Assembly: GCA_012843025.1 (NCBI GenBank)
Contig: DURT01000083.1
Span: 1 to 64,000, forward strand
DNA length: 64,000 nucleotides
Origin: Tissierellia bacterium
Lineage (GTDB): Bacteria > Bacillota > Clostridia > Tissierellales > Sedimentibacteraceae
Direction: 5' to 3'
Below are positions 17,152 through 26,331 of the stretch, one piece after another. Each line of letters opens with the position of its first letter. Position 1 is the stretch's first letter. Under the pieces are notes generated by a model. It saw only the letters and a program-made list of their open reading frames with translations. It was not told where the DNA came from and did no database searches. The translations under genes and the position numbers were made by a program.

Positions 17152-18882
17152 TTAATTTGTACTTGGTAAGAATGAATCATTTCCGGGTACGGACTGGCTG
17201 GGCATTAAATCACTGGTACTGCCTGTAACCACAAGCTGACCTTCTTCCAAGCCACTAAGAACTTCCACATACATATCATTCATTAAACCTACTTCTATTT
17301 CAACAACTTCTACCTCATTTTCTCCTACAAGAACTTCAACTTTCTGTCTGCCATTTTCTTCAAATACAGCTTCTATTGGAACTAACAAAGTGTCTAAGGA
17401 TTCTCCTGAGTCTACGAAACAGTTAGTATTCATTCCAGGTCTTAATCCTTCTCTACCTTCCACTCTTATCTGTACATTGTAAACAGTCTTGCCGTCTCTG
17501 TAATCTGTATATTGGTCAAGTCTAACAACTTTTCCGTCAAAAGTTTCTCCGGGAAGAGCGTCCACCGTTATTATAACGGGAGCATCCTGTCTTATGTATA
17601 GAACATCCAAGTCAGAAACGTTGGTATATATATACATTTCATCCGTGTTATACATATCCATAAGCATTAAATCCCATTGGTCACTATGTTCTGTAGCAGT
17701 TATCTGGTCTCCCTCCCTGTAATTCACATAAGATATCATTCCATCGGAAGGAGCTGTAACTATTAACTTAGAAGTTAATTCATTAACCTTGTCTATTTTT
17801 TTATTTATATTCTCAATTTCATTATACAGTGAATCTATGGCATCAATTTTAGACTGAATGCTTTCTGCAACATCACTACCTGCAATTCTTATAAGGGTTT
17901 GACCTTCTTCAACAAATTCATTTTCTGTTACTAATACTTCAGTTACAATTACTGATTTGTCGAAATTACCTGTATAGTGTACCTTCTTTTCATTTAAGAA
18001 AGAAGAAACCGTTGCATTAAAATTAAAGGCTTGAACAGGGATACCGTCATTTTGCTTATATATTATAGCAATCATCCCCGGTTGTATTAGTCCAGGATTT
18101 ATTGCCTCTATCATACCGTTATGTACATAGTAAAGGTTATCTGAATTAGGTACAGCATTTTTATTTATAGATGTTATAGTTCCTTTAACAAAGCCACTAA
18201 AGGCAGGAACTCTCTTTTCCCTTCCTTCATCATCTTTAGTAACTTTCATAATTTGCATCAATACTTCTTCGCCGGCAGTAATATTTTCAAACTCATATTG
18301 ATTTACTTTGAAGGGTATTTTTACAACACTATCATCTACAATAGTAGCTATTAAGCTGCTTTCCAATATATCACCTTCTGTTACGGATATATTGCTTACC
18401 CTGCCTCTTATAGGAGCACTAATAACTATACCATCGCTGGGATTTACTTCAGAAACACTGGTAATATCCCTGTTTATTGTTCTCCCTAATTCAGCAATCT
18501 TTGCGTTTATTTCATCCTGTTTCTTTCTTATGCTGTCGGTTAACTCTGTCAATATATCTTCTAAGTTGGTAGCTGACAAACGTACTAATTCATCACCTTT
18601 TTTTATCATTTGATTAGGTTCCACATATACTTCTTCCACCGTATATGTTACAGACTCACTAATACCTTCAGGTCTGGGTGCTGTAATTGAACCTCCCCAG
18701 TTTCCGCTTAATTGGCCTGATATATTTACTCCCTGCTTAATATCACCTCTTATAACAGCCTTAGTCGAATATCTGGGTCCTGAAACCTGAGCGTCAGTAG
18801 GAACCAATTGTTTGGCAGTTAAATATCCTCCATAAAATACTAATCCTAATACTACTATGCCTGTAATAATTTTTTTATACAT
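17152..18882 (-). CDS. HlyD/MacA-type periplasmic adaptor subunit
   Basis: Membrane-fusion-type adaptor of the ABC exporter, comparable to YknX. A signal-anchor helix (about 5-22) leads into two lipoyl/barrel-sandwich modules, at about 60-190 (VEPNQMIKKGDELVRL, VTEGDILESSLIATI) and about 300-400 (VEEGQTLIRIAG, YVNYREGDQI). A beta-barrel and membrane-proximal domain follow (GKVVRLDQYTDYRDGKTVYN region, GLRPGMNTNCFV). 576 aa is long for the family because the lipoyl part is doubled. It overlaps the ATPase stop by eight bases. Confidence 0.88.
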   Translation of the reverse strand: MYKKIITGIVVLGLVFYGGYLTAKQLVPTDAQVSGPRYSTKAVIRGDIKQGVNISGQLSGNWGGSITAPRPEGISESVTYTVEEVYVEPNQMIKKGDELVRLSATNLEDILTELTDSIRKKQDEINAKIAELGRTINRDITSVSEVNPSDGIVISAPIRGRVSNISVTEGDILESSLIATIVDDSVVKIPFKVNQYEFENITAGEEVLMQIMKVTKDDEGREKRVPAFSGFVKGTITSINKNAVPNSDNLYYVHNGMIEAINPGLIQPGMIAIIYKQNDGIPVQAFNFNATVSSFLNEKKVHYTGNFDKSVIVTEVLVTENEFVEEGQTLIRIAGSDVAESIQSKIDAIDSLYNEIENINKKIDKVNELTSKLIVTAPSDGMISYVNYREGDQITATEHSDQWDLMLMDMYNTDEMYIYTNVSDLDVLYIRQDAPVIITVDALPGETFDGKVVRLDQYTDYRDGKTVYNVQIRVEGREGLRPGMNTNCFVDSGESLDTLLVPIEAVFEENGRQKVEVLVGENEVEVVEIEVGLMNDMYVEVLSGLEEGQLVVTGSTSDLMPSQSVPGNDSFLPSTN

Positions 18883-19573
18883 TTTTCTCCTCCACCTTGC
18901 TATCGGAAACTATTTGACCATCCACCAATCTTATGATTCTTTTGCCGTATTCTGCAATTTCCTCTTCATGCGTAACCTGGACGATGGTCATGGATTTTTT
19001 TTCATTTAATTCAATAAATAATTCCATAATCATTTCCCCGGATTTTGAGTCTAATGCCCCCGTAGGTTCATCGGCTAAGATTATCGAGGGATTTCCTACT
19101 ATTGCCCGAGCTATGGCCACTCTTTGCTGCTGTCCTCCTGACAGCTGGGCAGGTAAATGATTCATTCTATCCTTTAAGCCAACCTGCTCCAAGGCTGCTT
19201 CCGCCAGCTCCCTTCTTTGTTTTGAATTCATACCCCTATATATAAGAGGTATTTCTACATTCTTTAGGGCATTCATCCTGGGCAGTAAATGAAAGCTCTG
19301 AAATACAAATCCAATGAATAAATTTCTTACTTGGGACATTTTTGAATCATTTAATTTATCTACCTTAGTTCCTGCCAATTCATATGTACCGCCTGAAGCA
19401 TGATCTAAGCATCCTATTATATTTAACAGTGTTGACTTGCCAGATCCCGAGGGTCCCATTATTGACACAAATTCCTTTTCTTTAATTTCAAAGGAAATGT
19501 TCTTTAATGCTTCAACCTGTAATTGTCCCGATTTGTAAAGCTTGGAGATATTCTCCATCCTTATAATATTCAT
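18875..19573 (-). CDS. ABC transporter ATP-binding protein (MacB/LolD type)
   Basis: ATPase that powers the exporter encoded downstream. Walker [10 protein letters not shown], signature [14 protein letters not shown], Walker [13 protein letters not shown] and the H-loop VTHEEE are all present. 232 aa. First gene of the three-gene operon; GAGAGAGG precedes the start. Confidence 0.95.
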   Translation of the reverse strand: MNIIRMENISKLYKSGQLQVEALKNISFEIKEKEFVSIMGPSGSGKSTLLNIIGCLDHASGGTYELAGTKVDKLNDSKMSQVRNLFIGFVFQSFHLLPRMNALKNVEIPLIYRGMNSKQRRELAEAALEQVGLKDRMNHLPAQLSGGQQQRVAIARAIVGNPSIILADEPTGALDSKSGEMIMELFIELNEKKSMTIVQVTHEEEIAEYGKRIIRLVDGQIVSDSKVEEKNV

Positions 19574-19684
19574 TATTCACCTCTCTCTACATAAGTCAAT
19601 ATATTAGACGTAGATTATTAAGAAAAAGTTCAGTAAATATTAATAATTTTTTTGCATATCTTCGATTGCAATATACTACAAAAT

Positions 19685-19704
19685 AGAACGACAAAAGTCG
19701 TTCT
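19685..19704 (-). terminator. Weak hairpin after the pseudokinase-like gene
   Basis: AGAACGAC/GTCGTTCT is a perfect eight-base stem with a four-base loop. On the minus strand only ATTTTG follows, so termination is probably weak. The 180-nt gap holds nothing else I can assign. Confidence 0.4.
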
Positions 19705-19753
19705 TAGTCTATTGTGTACAATTAGGTTTCCGGATTCCCAAGGACAATCATTC

Positions 19754-21205
19754 TTACTTTATTACATCTATTAACAGAGAATCGATCCATACCTTGTTTT
19801 CACCTTCGTATTCCAAGTAAATATATAAAAGTTCTGCATCGGTTACATTTATAGGAACTGTAAAAGGAGACCAAATATCATCATATACATTTACTATAGT
19901 ATGAAAATTTGATTTTATTACTCCATCCTTGTAGGCTTCAAAAACGACTTGTGCTTCCACATCCTTTTGAGATTTTATTTTAGCTGAAACGCCAATTTGC
20001 TGCATAAGCATATAGTTATATCTTTCGTCTGTAAAGTCAACAGCAGCAAACAATGCCTTAATTTTCTCACTTCCCGTATTTGATACCAGCAGGGAGTTAC
20101 TTCCTTCCAAAAAAATATTTTTATCAACTTCAGCCAAATTGCCACTATATCCAGTTTTTTCTAACAGTTCATTGTTAAAATGTACCAGAGTTGAATCTAT
20201 AGCAGGTTCTTCCGGAACTTCATCAGTTTCACCTGAAGGCTTTTGGTCTAATTGATCTGATTTACCTGTCTGGTCTGGTTTATCTGATTGGTCTGACTGC
20301 TCCCACTCCACAGGATTAACTGCTTCTTTATCCTCTCTTAATTTTTTTGTTATTGTATTTCCTATAAGAAGTACAGCAACGACTATCAACAATGAAACTA
20401 CTGCTCTTTTTATATCCTTACTAATAACATTTTTTTTCTTTACCGGTTCCGGCTCACTACCTTCTAAGTAAATATCTAAAACATTCTCCTGGGGTACTTC
20501 TTCCTCTATTAGTTCTTCTACTTGATCATCTGTCTTTTTCTGAGGCTCATTTGTTTTAATTTCTCCAAAAATCATTGTATATATGGATGAAGTTTTTAGT
20601 TCTTTTAATGCCTCTTCTGGAAAAATATATTCCCTGGTTAAACACCTTACTATTATTTTTAAAATATCTGGAGGTATTGAATCGGAAATATTGTAATCTA
20701 TAATTTCTGTTCCGGAAAAAATAATATGTATTAAATTACCTAACCTCTTAAAAGTTTCATTGTCTGCTATGTCGTATTCCTGCTCAAATATTAGGTTACA
20801 ATCTACTACTATATCATTATTCTCATTAATATATAATCTGTCTAAATCTAAAATTTTTTGCTGTACCACATCAGTCATCTTAAAAATATTCGTTGCTAGA
20901 TTTATTGATTTTTCAGTTAAATTGAACTGTTGTTTTAAAGTAAGGTTATCTGTTACATATTCTCTGAATTTTTTGCAGCTGTCTAAAGGCTTCGTAAAAA
21001 TATAAATTCGGTCTTCTGTATTGTAACATTCTAAAATATTAGAATTAATTTTTTTTAAATCTTCAGTATTTATTAAATTTATTACTTTTTCACTAGTTAT
21101 TATATTAGTATAAAAAATCTCACCCGTATCATTGTCCTTGCATTCTAAAATTCTTTGGAATACATTTTCATGAATACTACGGATAATCTTGTAATTATTA
21201 TTCAT
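19754..21205 (-). CDS. Pseudokinase-like membrane protein with C-terminal beta domain
   Basis: Not a named family to me. Residues 1-215 follow the layout of a Ser/Thr kinase fold (N-lobe YKIIRSIHENVFQRILE, catalytic-loop-like LDRLYINENNDIVVD, C-lobe FKRLGNLIHIIFSG) but lack the glycine loop, the HRD/DFG residues and a clear VAIK lysine, so it is likely inactive. One transmembrane helix lies at about 267-285, then a Ser/Asp/Gln/Lys-rich linker (about 300-337), then an extracytoplasmic beta-rich domain (338-483) resembling carbohydrate-binding jelly rolls. It stands alone with its own GGAGG site. A surface sensor role is inference. Confidence 0.6.
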   Translation of the reverse strand: MNNNYKIIRSIHENVFQRILECKDNDTGEIFYTNIITSEKVINLINTEDLKKINSNILECYNTEDRIYIFTKPLDSCKKFREYVTDNLTLKQQFNLTEKSINLATNIFKMTDVVQQKILDLDRLYINENNDIVVDCNLIFEQEYDIADNETFKRLGNLIHIIFSGTEIIDYNISDSIPPDILKIIVRCLTREYIFPEEALKELKTSSIYTMIFGEIKTNEPQKKTDDQVEELIEEEVPQENVLDIYLEGSEPEPVKKKNVISKDIKRAVVSLLIVVAVLLIGNTITKKLREDKEAVNPVEWEQSDQSDKPDQTGKSDQLDQKPSGETDEVPEEPAIDSTLVHFNNELLEKTGYSGNLAEVDKNIFLEGSNSLLVSNTGSEKIKALFAAVDFTDERYNYMLMQQIGVSAKIKSQKDVEAQVVFEAYKDGVIKSNFHTIVNVYDDIWSPFTVPINVTDAELLYIYLEYEGENKVWIDSLLIDVIK

Positions 21206-21296
21206 AGCAGACCTCCGAATATTATTAACTATATCTTAACAACTATTTCGACAAAAATAAAGAGTTTTTTGATATTAAAAAAGAAAAAGGCGAGAA

Positions 21297-21575
21297 TTAC
21301 TCTTCCTCATCCTTTTTAACTTCATATTCAACATTTTCGATTATATCTTCTTCTTTGTAATTATTGGCATAATATTTTTTAGTTTTTTCGTAAACTTTCG
21401 TCAGTAGAAATCCCAACATTATTAAATCATCTATAATACTAAATCCGAAAACCGGGACAGGAATTAAATCAACAGGACTCAATATATATAAAAGGGGTAT
21501 AATTACCCACCACTTTTCTCTTAATGGAATATTTTTATCCAATAGAAATTTTATTAAGAATAATAATCTGTTCAT
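21297..21575 (-). CDS. DUF1232 (YkvA-like) membrane protein
   Basis: 92 aa. The DUF1232 core WVIIPLLYILSPVDLIPVPV followed by FSIIDDLIMLGFLL is clear, with two hydrophobic segments and an acidic C-terminal tail. Function unknown. It lies eight bases after the universal-stress-like gene and is probably co-transcribed with it. Confidence 0.85.
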   Translation of the reverse strand: MNRLLFLIKFLLDKNIPLREKWWVIIPLLYILSPVDLIPVPVFGFSIIDDLIMLGFLLTKVYEKTKKYYANNYKEEDIIENVEYEVKKDEEE

Positions 21576-21583
21576 AATGTGAC

Positions 21584-21946
21584 CTAAAGAATAAATTCAA
21601 CATTGGGAAGTTTTTTTTGTAGTTTGGAAACAAAATTATTTGATGGATTGTTGGAGCTTCCTAATACTATGTGAGTACAATGAATTTCTTCAGCAAAATC
21701 AACTATAGATTTTATTACATCCTTTGATCGCTTAACTACTAAATTTGCACCAACTTCCTTTGTGATTTCGAATAAATACTCTAAGGCATCGCCGTCGCTT
21801 AAACCATACAAAAGTTTATCATTTTCGTTTACAACGTGTATCACATTGAGACTACTGCCTTCTTCCTTTGATAACTCCGCTCCTTTTCGTATAAGTTTAG
21901 CACAAGTTTTTTGTCGCGTAACACATACCAATATGTTTTTGGGCAT
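21584..21946 (-). CDS. Universal stress protein-like (Usp domain)
   Basis: 120 aa with the Usp alpha/beta fold: an N-terminal ILVCVTRQKTCAKLIRKGAEL resembling the Usp module of KdpD, and a C-terminal HIVLGSSNNPSNNF matching the nucleotide-loop region, although the typical G-x2-G-x9-G-S/T is degenerate. Role unknown; possibly nucleotide-binding. AAGGAG precedes the start and a good promoter lies about 75 nt upstream. Confidence 0.72.
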   Translation of the reverse strand: MPKNILVCVTRQKTCAKLIRKGAELSKEEGSSLNVIHVVNENDKLLYGLSDGDALEYLFEITKEVGANLVVKRSKDVIKSIVDFAEEIHCTHIVLGSSNNPSNNFVSKLQKKLPNVEFIL

Positions 21947-22022
21947 ACTAATTCTCCTTAAATGGCGGGAATACGCGGGAATTAAACCTACTTGATTTCT
22001 TCTATTTATCCCCGTCTTAAGT

Positions 22023-22051
22023 ATGATACCATATTACACCCATTTGTTCAA
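22023..22051 (-). promoter_or_regulatory. Promoter of the Usp-DUF1232 operon
   Basis: Minus strand TTGAAC (22051-22046), 17-bp spacer, TATCAT (22028-22023) with TGG in front (extended -10). The leader contains two TTCCCGC copies. Confidence 0.7.
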
Positions 22052-22082
22052 GTCATTTTAAGATTGATTGAGCGCTACCTTA

Positions 22083-22766
22083 TTAATTCTTGCTTCTGAA
22101 ATAGTAGCCAACTCCCCACTTAGTAAGTATGTATTCATAAGTTTTGTTTTTATCTTCTATTTTTTCTCTTAACCTTCTAATATGTACATCCACTGTTCTT
22201 AGATCTCCGAAGTATTCGTAACCCCAAATAATTTCCAAGAGCTCCTCCCTTGAAAACACTTTTCCTGGATTAGTGATAAGCAGCAATAACAAATCAAATT
22301 CCTTTGCCGTAAGGTTAATTTCCTGATTACGAAGACTTACTTTTCTGCCTAGTGCATTTATGACAAAATCATCAACTACCAAGACCTGTTCATTATTTTT
22401 TTGCATACCCCTTGTCCTTCTTAAAATTGCTTTTATGCGGGCTTTAAGCTCTAAAATATTAAAAGGCTTGGTCACATAGTCATCAGCACCGTATTCCAAC
22501 CCTAAAATCTTATTCATATCTTCATCATTAGCAGTTAAAATTATAAGAGGAACATTTGACACCTCTCTTATTCTTTGACAAACTTCAAGGCCGTCTCCAT
22601 TTGGCAAAACTAAGTCAAGTATTACAATGTCATAGTCGTTTAAAGTGATTTTTTCTATAGCTTCATCACTATCAGCAGTAGAATCAACCTCATAATTATC
22701 TTGCTCAAAGCTATATTTAAGACTTTTTATCAAGGATTGCTCATCATCTACTATCAAAACTTTCAT
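22083..22766 (-). CDS. OmpR/PhoB-family response regulator (orphan)
   Basis: 227 aa. The receiver domain (1-120) has the acidic pair DDE at 7-9, phosphoacceptor Asp in DIVILDLVLP near residue 52, and KPF near 102. A winged-helix DNA-binding domain (about 130-225) ends with TVDVHIRRLREKIE and GVGYYFR. No histidine kinase gene lies on either side, unusual for this family. Targets unknown. Own promoter at 22815-22843. Confidence 0.93.
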   Translation of the reverse strand: MKVLIVDDEQSLIKSLKYSFEQDNYEVDSTADSDEAIEKITLNDYDIVILDLVLPNGDGLEVCQRIREVSNVPLIILTANDEDMNKILGLEYGADDYVTKPFNILELKARIKAILRRTRGMQKNNEQVLVVDDFVINALGRKVSLRNQEINLTAKEFDLLLLLITNPGKVFSREELLEIIWGYEYFGDLRTVDVHIRRLREKIEDKNKTYEYILTKWGVGYYFRSKN

Positions 22767-22814
22767 TTGTTACGCTCCTTAAATTATCTTGTTACGAAAA
22801 TTAAACTTTTACTA

Positions 22815-22843
22815 ATCTTACATAAAGTTACTGCCTTTGTCAA
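22815..22843 (-). promoter_or_regulatory. Promoter of the response regulator gene
   Basis: Minus strand TTGACA (22843-22838), 17-bp spacer, TAAGAT (22820-22815), about 50 nt before the start codon. Confidence 0.75.
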
Positions 22844-22874
22844 CACTAATATTTAAAAATAATATTTTATGCCC

Positions 22875-23459
22875 CTATCTTTGACTGCAATATATTAATT
22901 CTTTAATATTTTCGAATGTTTTCTCACCTATTCCCTTTACGTTTTTTATTTCTTCTATGGAACTGAATTTCTTATTATTTCTATATTCAATAATTCTGTT
23001 GGCATATACCTTTCCTATACCCGGAAGAGTCATTAGTTTATCAGCGGAAGCTGTATTTATATCAATTAAATCAGTTTCATATTCAACTGTACCTACATCT
23101 GCGGTTTCCTCCCCTACTTCATAGATGTATATTTTTTCTCCATCAACTAATTTTCTGGCCTTATTAAGATTCTTCGTAATTGCATTTTCTTTAAGTCCTC
23201 CTGCCATAATAATAGCATCATTTACCCTGCTACCTTCAGGCAATTTGTAAACACCTGGTTTAATAACAGCACCGTCCACATCCACATGGACAACGATTTC
23301 TTCTTTCTCATTATCTTCATTTTTCTCCTGAATATACTCTGAGTCTGTAAATACTACTTCCTTTTCTTTGCCGGATAATTTAATACCTAGAACAGTCATA
23401 ATAATTATTGCGATGATTAAAACAACGGCAAGTCCTTTTTCATAGATGCTGTTGTTCAT
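22875..23459 (-). CDS. comEA: ComEA-like SLBB/helix-hairpin-helix protein
   Basis: Membrane-anchored DNA-binding protein. N-terminal helix at about 9-26, an acidic linker, an SLBB domain (VHVDVDGAVIKPGVYKLPEG, about 63-115) and a C-terminal double helix-hairpin-helix (DINTASADKLMTLPGIGKVYA region and FSSIEEIKNVKGIGEKTFENI region). In competent bacteria ComEA binds incoming DNA; no comEB or comEC is adjacent, so transformation is not implied. AGGAGG is just upstream of the ATG at 23459. Confidence 0.85.
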   Translation of the reverse strand: MNNSIYEKGLAVVLIIAIIIMTVLGIKLSGKEKEVVFTDSEYIQEKNEDNEKEEIVVHVDVDGAVIKPGVYKLPEGSRVNDAIIMAGGLKENAITKNLNKARKLVDGEKIYIYEVGEETADVGTVEYETDLIDINTASADKLMTLPGIGKVYANRIIEYRNNKKFSSIEEIKNVKGIGEKTFENIKELIYCSQR

Positions 23460-23569
23460 AAATCCTCCTGGTAACAATTATTTGACTTGTAACGGGTAAA
23501 TTCTACCCCAAACAGTTTCTCCTTTTCTTTTATTATACATTATTTAACCAAAAAAAACAAAATTTTTAA

Positions 23570-23597
23570 TTACAAATCTCTCTTTTTCTGCTATACT
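23570..23597 (+). promoter_or_regulatory. Promoter of the D,D-carboxypeptidase gene
   Basis: TTACAA (23570-23575), 16-bp spacer, TATACT (23592-23597). Confidence 0.55.
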
Positions 23598-23622
23598 ATT
23601 ACTTACAATAATTTGAGGCATC

Positions 23623-23657
23623 CCTTGAATACTCTCTGTAATAGGTAAGATTCAAGG
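23623..23657 (+). promoter_or_regulatory. Inverted repeat in the carboxypeptidase leader
   Basis: CCTTGAAT (23623-23630) and ATTCAAGG (23650-23657) form a perfect eight-base stem with a 19-nt loop, about 65 nt before the start. A second small hairpin AGGAC/GTCCT follows. No T-run; could be an operator or an mRNA structure. Confidence 0.4.
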
Positions 23658-23722
23658 TATGTCTTTTATAGCGACAATAGGACTAGCCCAGTGTCCTCAT
23701 ATTGACAAACAAGGAGTTACCA

Positions 23723-25015
23723 ATGATTAAAAGATTATTCGCCTTTGTATTTATCATCTTATGTTTTTTAATTAATAATAACTTAGTTTATGGAAGCCCC
23801 CAAATTTTAAGCGAATCTGCTGTACTCATAGATGCAGAGACAGGTACTATATTAGCTCAGAAAAATGCCAATAAGAAAATGTATCCTGCAAGTTTAACCA
23901 AAATAATGACAGCAATTTTAGCCATAGAAATGGGGGAATTAACGGACATAGTTACAGTTGATGAGGATACTCCCTATGAAATAGAAGGAAGTCACATAGC
24001 TTTGGAGCCGGGAGAAATATTGACACTGAAAGACTTGTTGTATGCCTTGATGCTTCCCTCTGCCAACGATGCAGCATCAGTAATAGCCAAGCACTATGGT
24101 AAAAGCTTAGAAGACTTTGTTAAGATTATGAACGATAAAGCAAAAGAAATAGGAGCATACAATACTAACTTCGTTAATCCCCATGGACTTCATGATGATA
24201 ATCATTATACAACTGCCGCTGACATGGCATTAATAACTAAGTATGCCATGGAAAACGAAGTGTTCAGAAATATTGTTGAAACAATTCGGTATGAAATAAA
24301 GCCTACTAACAAAAAGGATGAAGCAAGGAATTTTGCCACATTAAACAGGTTATTGCATGATACTGGATATAACCAAATATATGTGGATGGACTATACATA
24401 AGCCCTTACTATGAATATGCCACAGGGGCAAAGACAGGATATACTCCACAGGCAGGCAATTGCCTGTCAGCAACTGCCCAAAAAGACGGAACTAAGCTCA
24501 TTGCTGTAACCATGAAGGGAGTTTCCCTTGAAATGTATCAGGATGTTCATAATCTGTTTAATTATGGATTTAGAGAATATGAAAGTATTACCCTGGTAAA
24601 CAAGAATACTTTTATTGACAATATTAAAATAAATAATGGTGATTCTAAGGAAATATCCGCCATAACAGAAAAAGATCTTACTGTATTAGTTAAGAAAAGT
24701 TCTAAGGAAAATATAAAATCCAACTTAGTAATAGATACTATAGTCTTACCTATAGAAAAAAATGATGTGGTGGGAAAAATAGAATATACATTGGACGATG
24801 AAATTATTGGAACAGTTAATTTAATTTCTCCCATATCAGTTAACAGTATAGAGGTAGAAAATCAAGGAAATATTTTTATTTCCATAGTGAAATTCCTAGG
24901 TTACCTCCTGCTTTTTTCAGTAGTTGCTATTTTACTTTTAAAAATTTATAATGATATAAGAATAAAAATAAACAAAAAAAGAAGGAAAAGAAAGTATAAA
25001 AATTATAACTATTAA
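23723..25015 (+). CDS. D-alanyl-D-alanine carboxypeptidase (DacF/DacA type)
   Basis: Trims the terminal D-Ala of peptidoglycan stem peptides. A signal peptide (1-24) is followed by the S11 peptidase motifs SLTK (57-60), SAN (113-115) and KTG (about 237), then the C-terminal PBP5-like domain and, unusually for an amphipathic anchor, a true transmembrane helix near the end followed by a very basic tail. 430 aa. AAGGAG is six bases before ATG 23723; the TTG at 23702 is rejected. One of few plus-strand genes in this half; a sporulation role (DacF/DacB) is possible but unproven. Confidence 0.92.
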   Translation: MIKRLFAFVFIILCFLINNNLVYGSPQILSESAVLIDAETGTILAQKNANKKMYPASLTKIMTAILAIEMGELTDIVTVDEDTPYEIEGSHIALEPGEILTLKDLLYALMLPSANDAASVIAKHYGKSLEDFVKIMNDKAKEIGAYNTNFVNPHGLHDDNHYTTAADMALITKYAMENEVFRNIVETIRYEIKPTNKKDEARNFATLNRLLHDTGYNQIYVDGLYISPYYEYATGAKTGYTPQAGNCLSATAQKDGTKLIAVTMKGVSLEMYQDVHNLFNYGFREYESITLVNKNTFIDNIKINNGDSKEISAITEKDLTVLVKKSSKENIKSNLVIDTIVLPIEKNDVVGKIEYTLDDEIIGTVNLISPISVNSIEVENQGNIFISIVKFLGYLLLFSVVAILLLKIYNDIRIKINKKRRKRKYKNYNY

Positions 25016-25042
25016 AAAAATTCAGGGATTCCTGAATTTTTT
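25014..25042. terminator. Bidirectional terminator between carboxypeptidase and ridA
   Basis: AAAAAATTCAGG and CCTGAATTTTTT pair around GATT, giving T-runs in both directions for the two convergent genes. Confidence 0.85.
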
Positions 25043-25045
25043 GCT

Positions 25046-25420
25046 TTATATTACTGCTATTGCGTCTATTTCTACATTGGCATCTTTTGGTAGCCTCGCT
25101 ACTTCTACACATACTCTGGCAGGTTTATGGTTACCGAAAATTTCTCCGTACACCTCATTTATTTGTCCAAATTGATCCATGTCCTTAATATACAAGGTAC
25201 ACTTTACAACATTGTTCATAGTTGCTCCTGCCGCTTCCAAAATGGCTTTAACATTCATTAAGGAAATTTTGGTTTCTTCTTTAATATCTCCCCTATATAG
25301 CTCTCCTGTAGAAGGATTTATAGGCAGCTGTCCTGAAACATATATGGTATTTCCTGTTTTAATTCCTTGAGAGTAAGGGCCTACTGCCCCAGGAGCATTG
25401 TTTGTCTGTATAATTTCCAT
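25046..25420 (-). CDS. ridA: RidA family enamine/imine deaminase
   Basis: Hydrolyses reactive 2-aminoacrylate-type intermediates. 124 aa with the family motifs NAPGAVGPYSQG, YVSGQLP, NVKAILEAAGA and the C-terminal RVCVEVARLPKDANVEIDA region with the catalytic Arg. AGGAGG precedes the start. Last gene of the PTS-nadD-yqeK-rsfS unit. Confidence 0.95.
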   Translation of the reverse strand: MEIIQTNNAPGAVGPYSQGIKTGNTIYVSGQLPINPSTGELYRGDIKEETKISLMNVKAILEAAGATMNNVVKCTLYIKDMDQFGQINEVYGEIFGNHKPARVCVEVARLPKDANVEIDAIAVI

Positions 25421-25429
25421 AGCAACCTC

Positions 25430-25792
25430 CTATTTCCAATTTTTTATTCCATATTGTTCAACATCTAAGGAGTTATTGTCATACCATAAAGATTCAAGGT
25501 CATAGATTTCTCTTTCATCCTTGTGGAAAATATGAACAATAATGTCATCAGTTTCTAATAGAATCCACCTTCCCGTCTCAAAACCTTCCTTGTAATAAAA
25601 ATCTATTCCTGCTTCCTCTCCCTTTTTCAATACTTCTTCGGCAATGGCAACGGTTTGCTTTTCATTGTTTCCACTGCATATTATAAAGTAATCTGTAATT
25701 GAACTTAATTTTGAAACATCTAAAACCACAAAGTTGTAAGCTTTTTTATTGTCACAGGCTTTAAGAATTGTTTCTATTGTTTTTTGAATCAT
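25430..25792 (-). CDS. rsfS: Ribosome silencing factor RsfS
   Basis: Binds L14 and blocks subunit joining during starvation. 120 aa with the conserved DYFIICSGNNEKQTVAIAEEV-type segment, GRWILLETDDIIVHIF and the C-terminal YDLESLW. Starts four bases inside the end of yqeK (ATGA overlap). The nadD-yqeK-rsfS order is conserved in Firmicutes. Confidence 0.96.
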   Translation of the reverse strand: MIQKTIETILKACDNKKAYNFVVLDVSKLSSITDYFIICSGNNEKQTVAIAEEVLKKGEEAGIDFYYKEGFETGRWILLETDDIIVHIFHKDEREIYDLESLWYDNNSLDVEQYGIKNWK

Positions 25793-26289
25793 CTTTCCTC
25801 CTTTAAATAGTTTAAAGCTTTAACAGATTCCATGTCCAGCTCCATATTTCTTTTTTCTACGTAATCTATAGTATTTTCCAAAGACATAATTAGGGCTTTA
25901 TTAAGATCTAAATAAGCAATTTTTCTCAGTTCTTCCACGCCTTCGTAATTTCTGCCAGGTTCTATTTTATCTGCAATATATATTATTTTCTCTAAAAGAG
26001 TCATATTTACTCTTCCAGTAGTATGATATAGTATTGCATCGATAATTTCTTTATCCTTTATTCCATATTTTATAATTGCAAGATCAGCACTTTTTTTGGC
26101 ATGGGTAAGATTATCACCGCACCTGCTTTTTCCACAATCATGTAGTAAGCCTGCTACTTTAGCTTTCAATATATCATAATTGTAAACTTTGGCAAGTTTT
26201 TCTGCTTCTTCCATAGTTCCTATACTGTGATTGTATAACTTAGGTCCTACTTCATTTTTAAGCTCTTTTTTTAATTCTTCAATGTTCAT
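25789..26289 (-). CDS. yqeK: HD-domain hydrolase YqeK (Ap4A hydrolase)
   Basis: Symmetrical diadenosine tetraphosphatase. The HD motif appears as LLHDCGKS, with upstream HSIGTMEEAEKLAKVYN and downstream AILYHTTGRVNM and YIADKIEPGR supplying further ligands. 166 aa. GGGAG precedes the start. Directly downstream of nadD. Confidence 0.95.
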   Translation of the reverse strand: MNIEELKKELKNEVGPKLYNHSIGTMEEAEKLAKVYNYDILKAKVAGLLHDCGKSRCGDNLTHAKKSADLAIIKYGIKDKEIIDAILYHTTGRVNMTLLEKIIYIADKIEPGRNYEGVEELRKIAYLDLNKALIMSLENTIDYVEKRNMELDMESVKALNYLKEER

Positions 26290-26331
26290 CTGCTTCTCCC
26301 GTTAACGGGGATTCCTTCCAACCTAAGAGAC

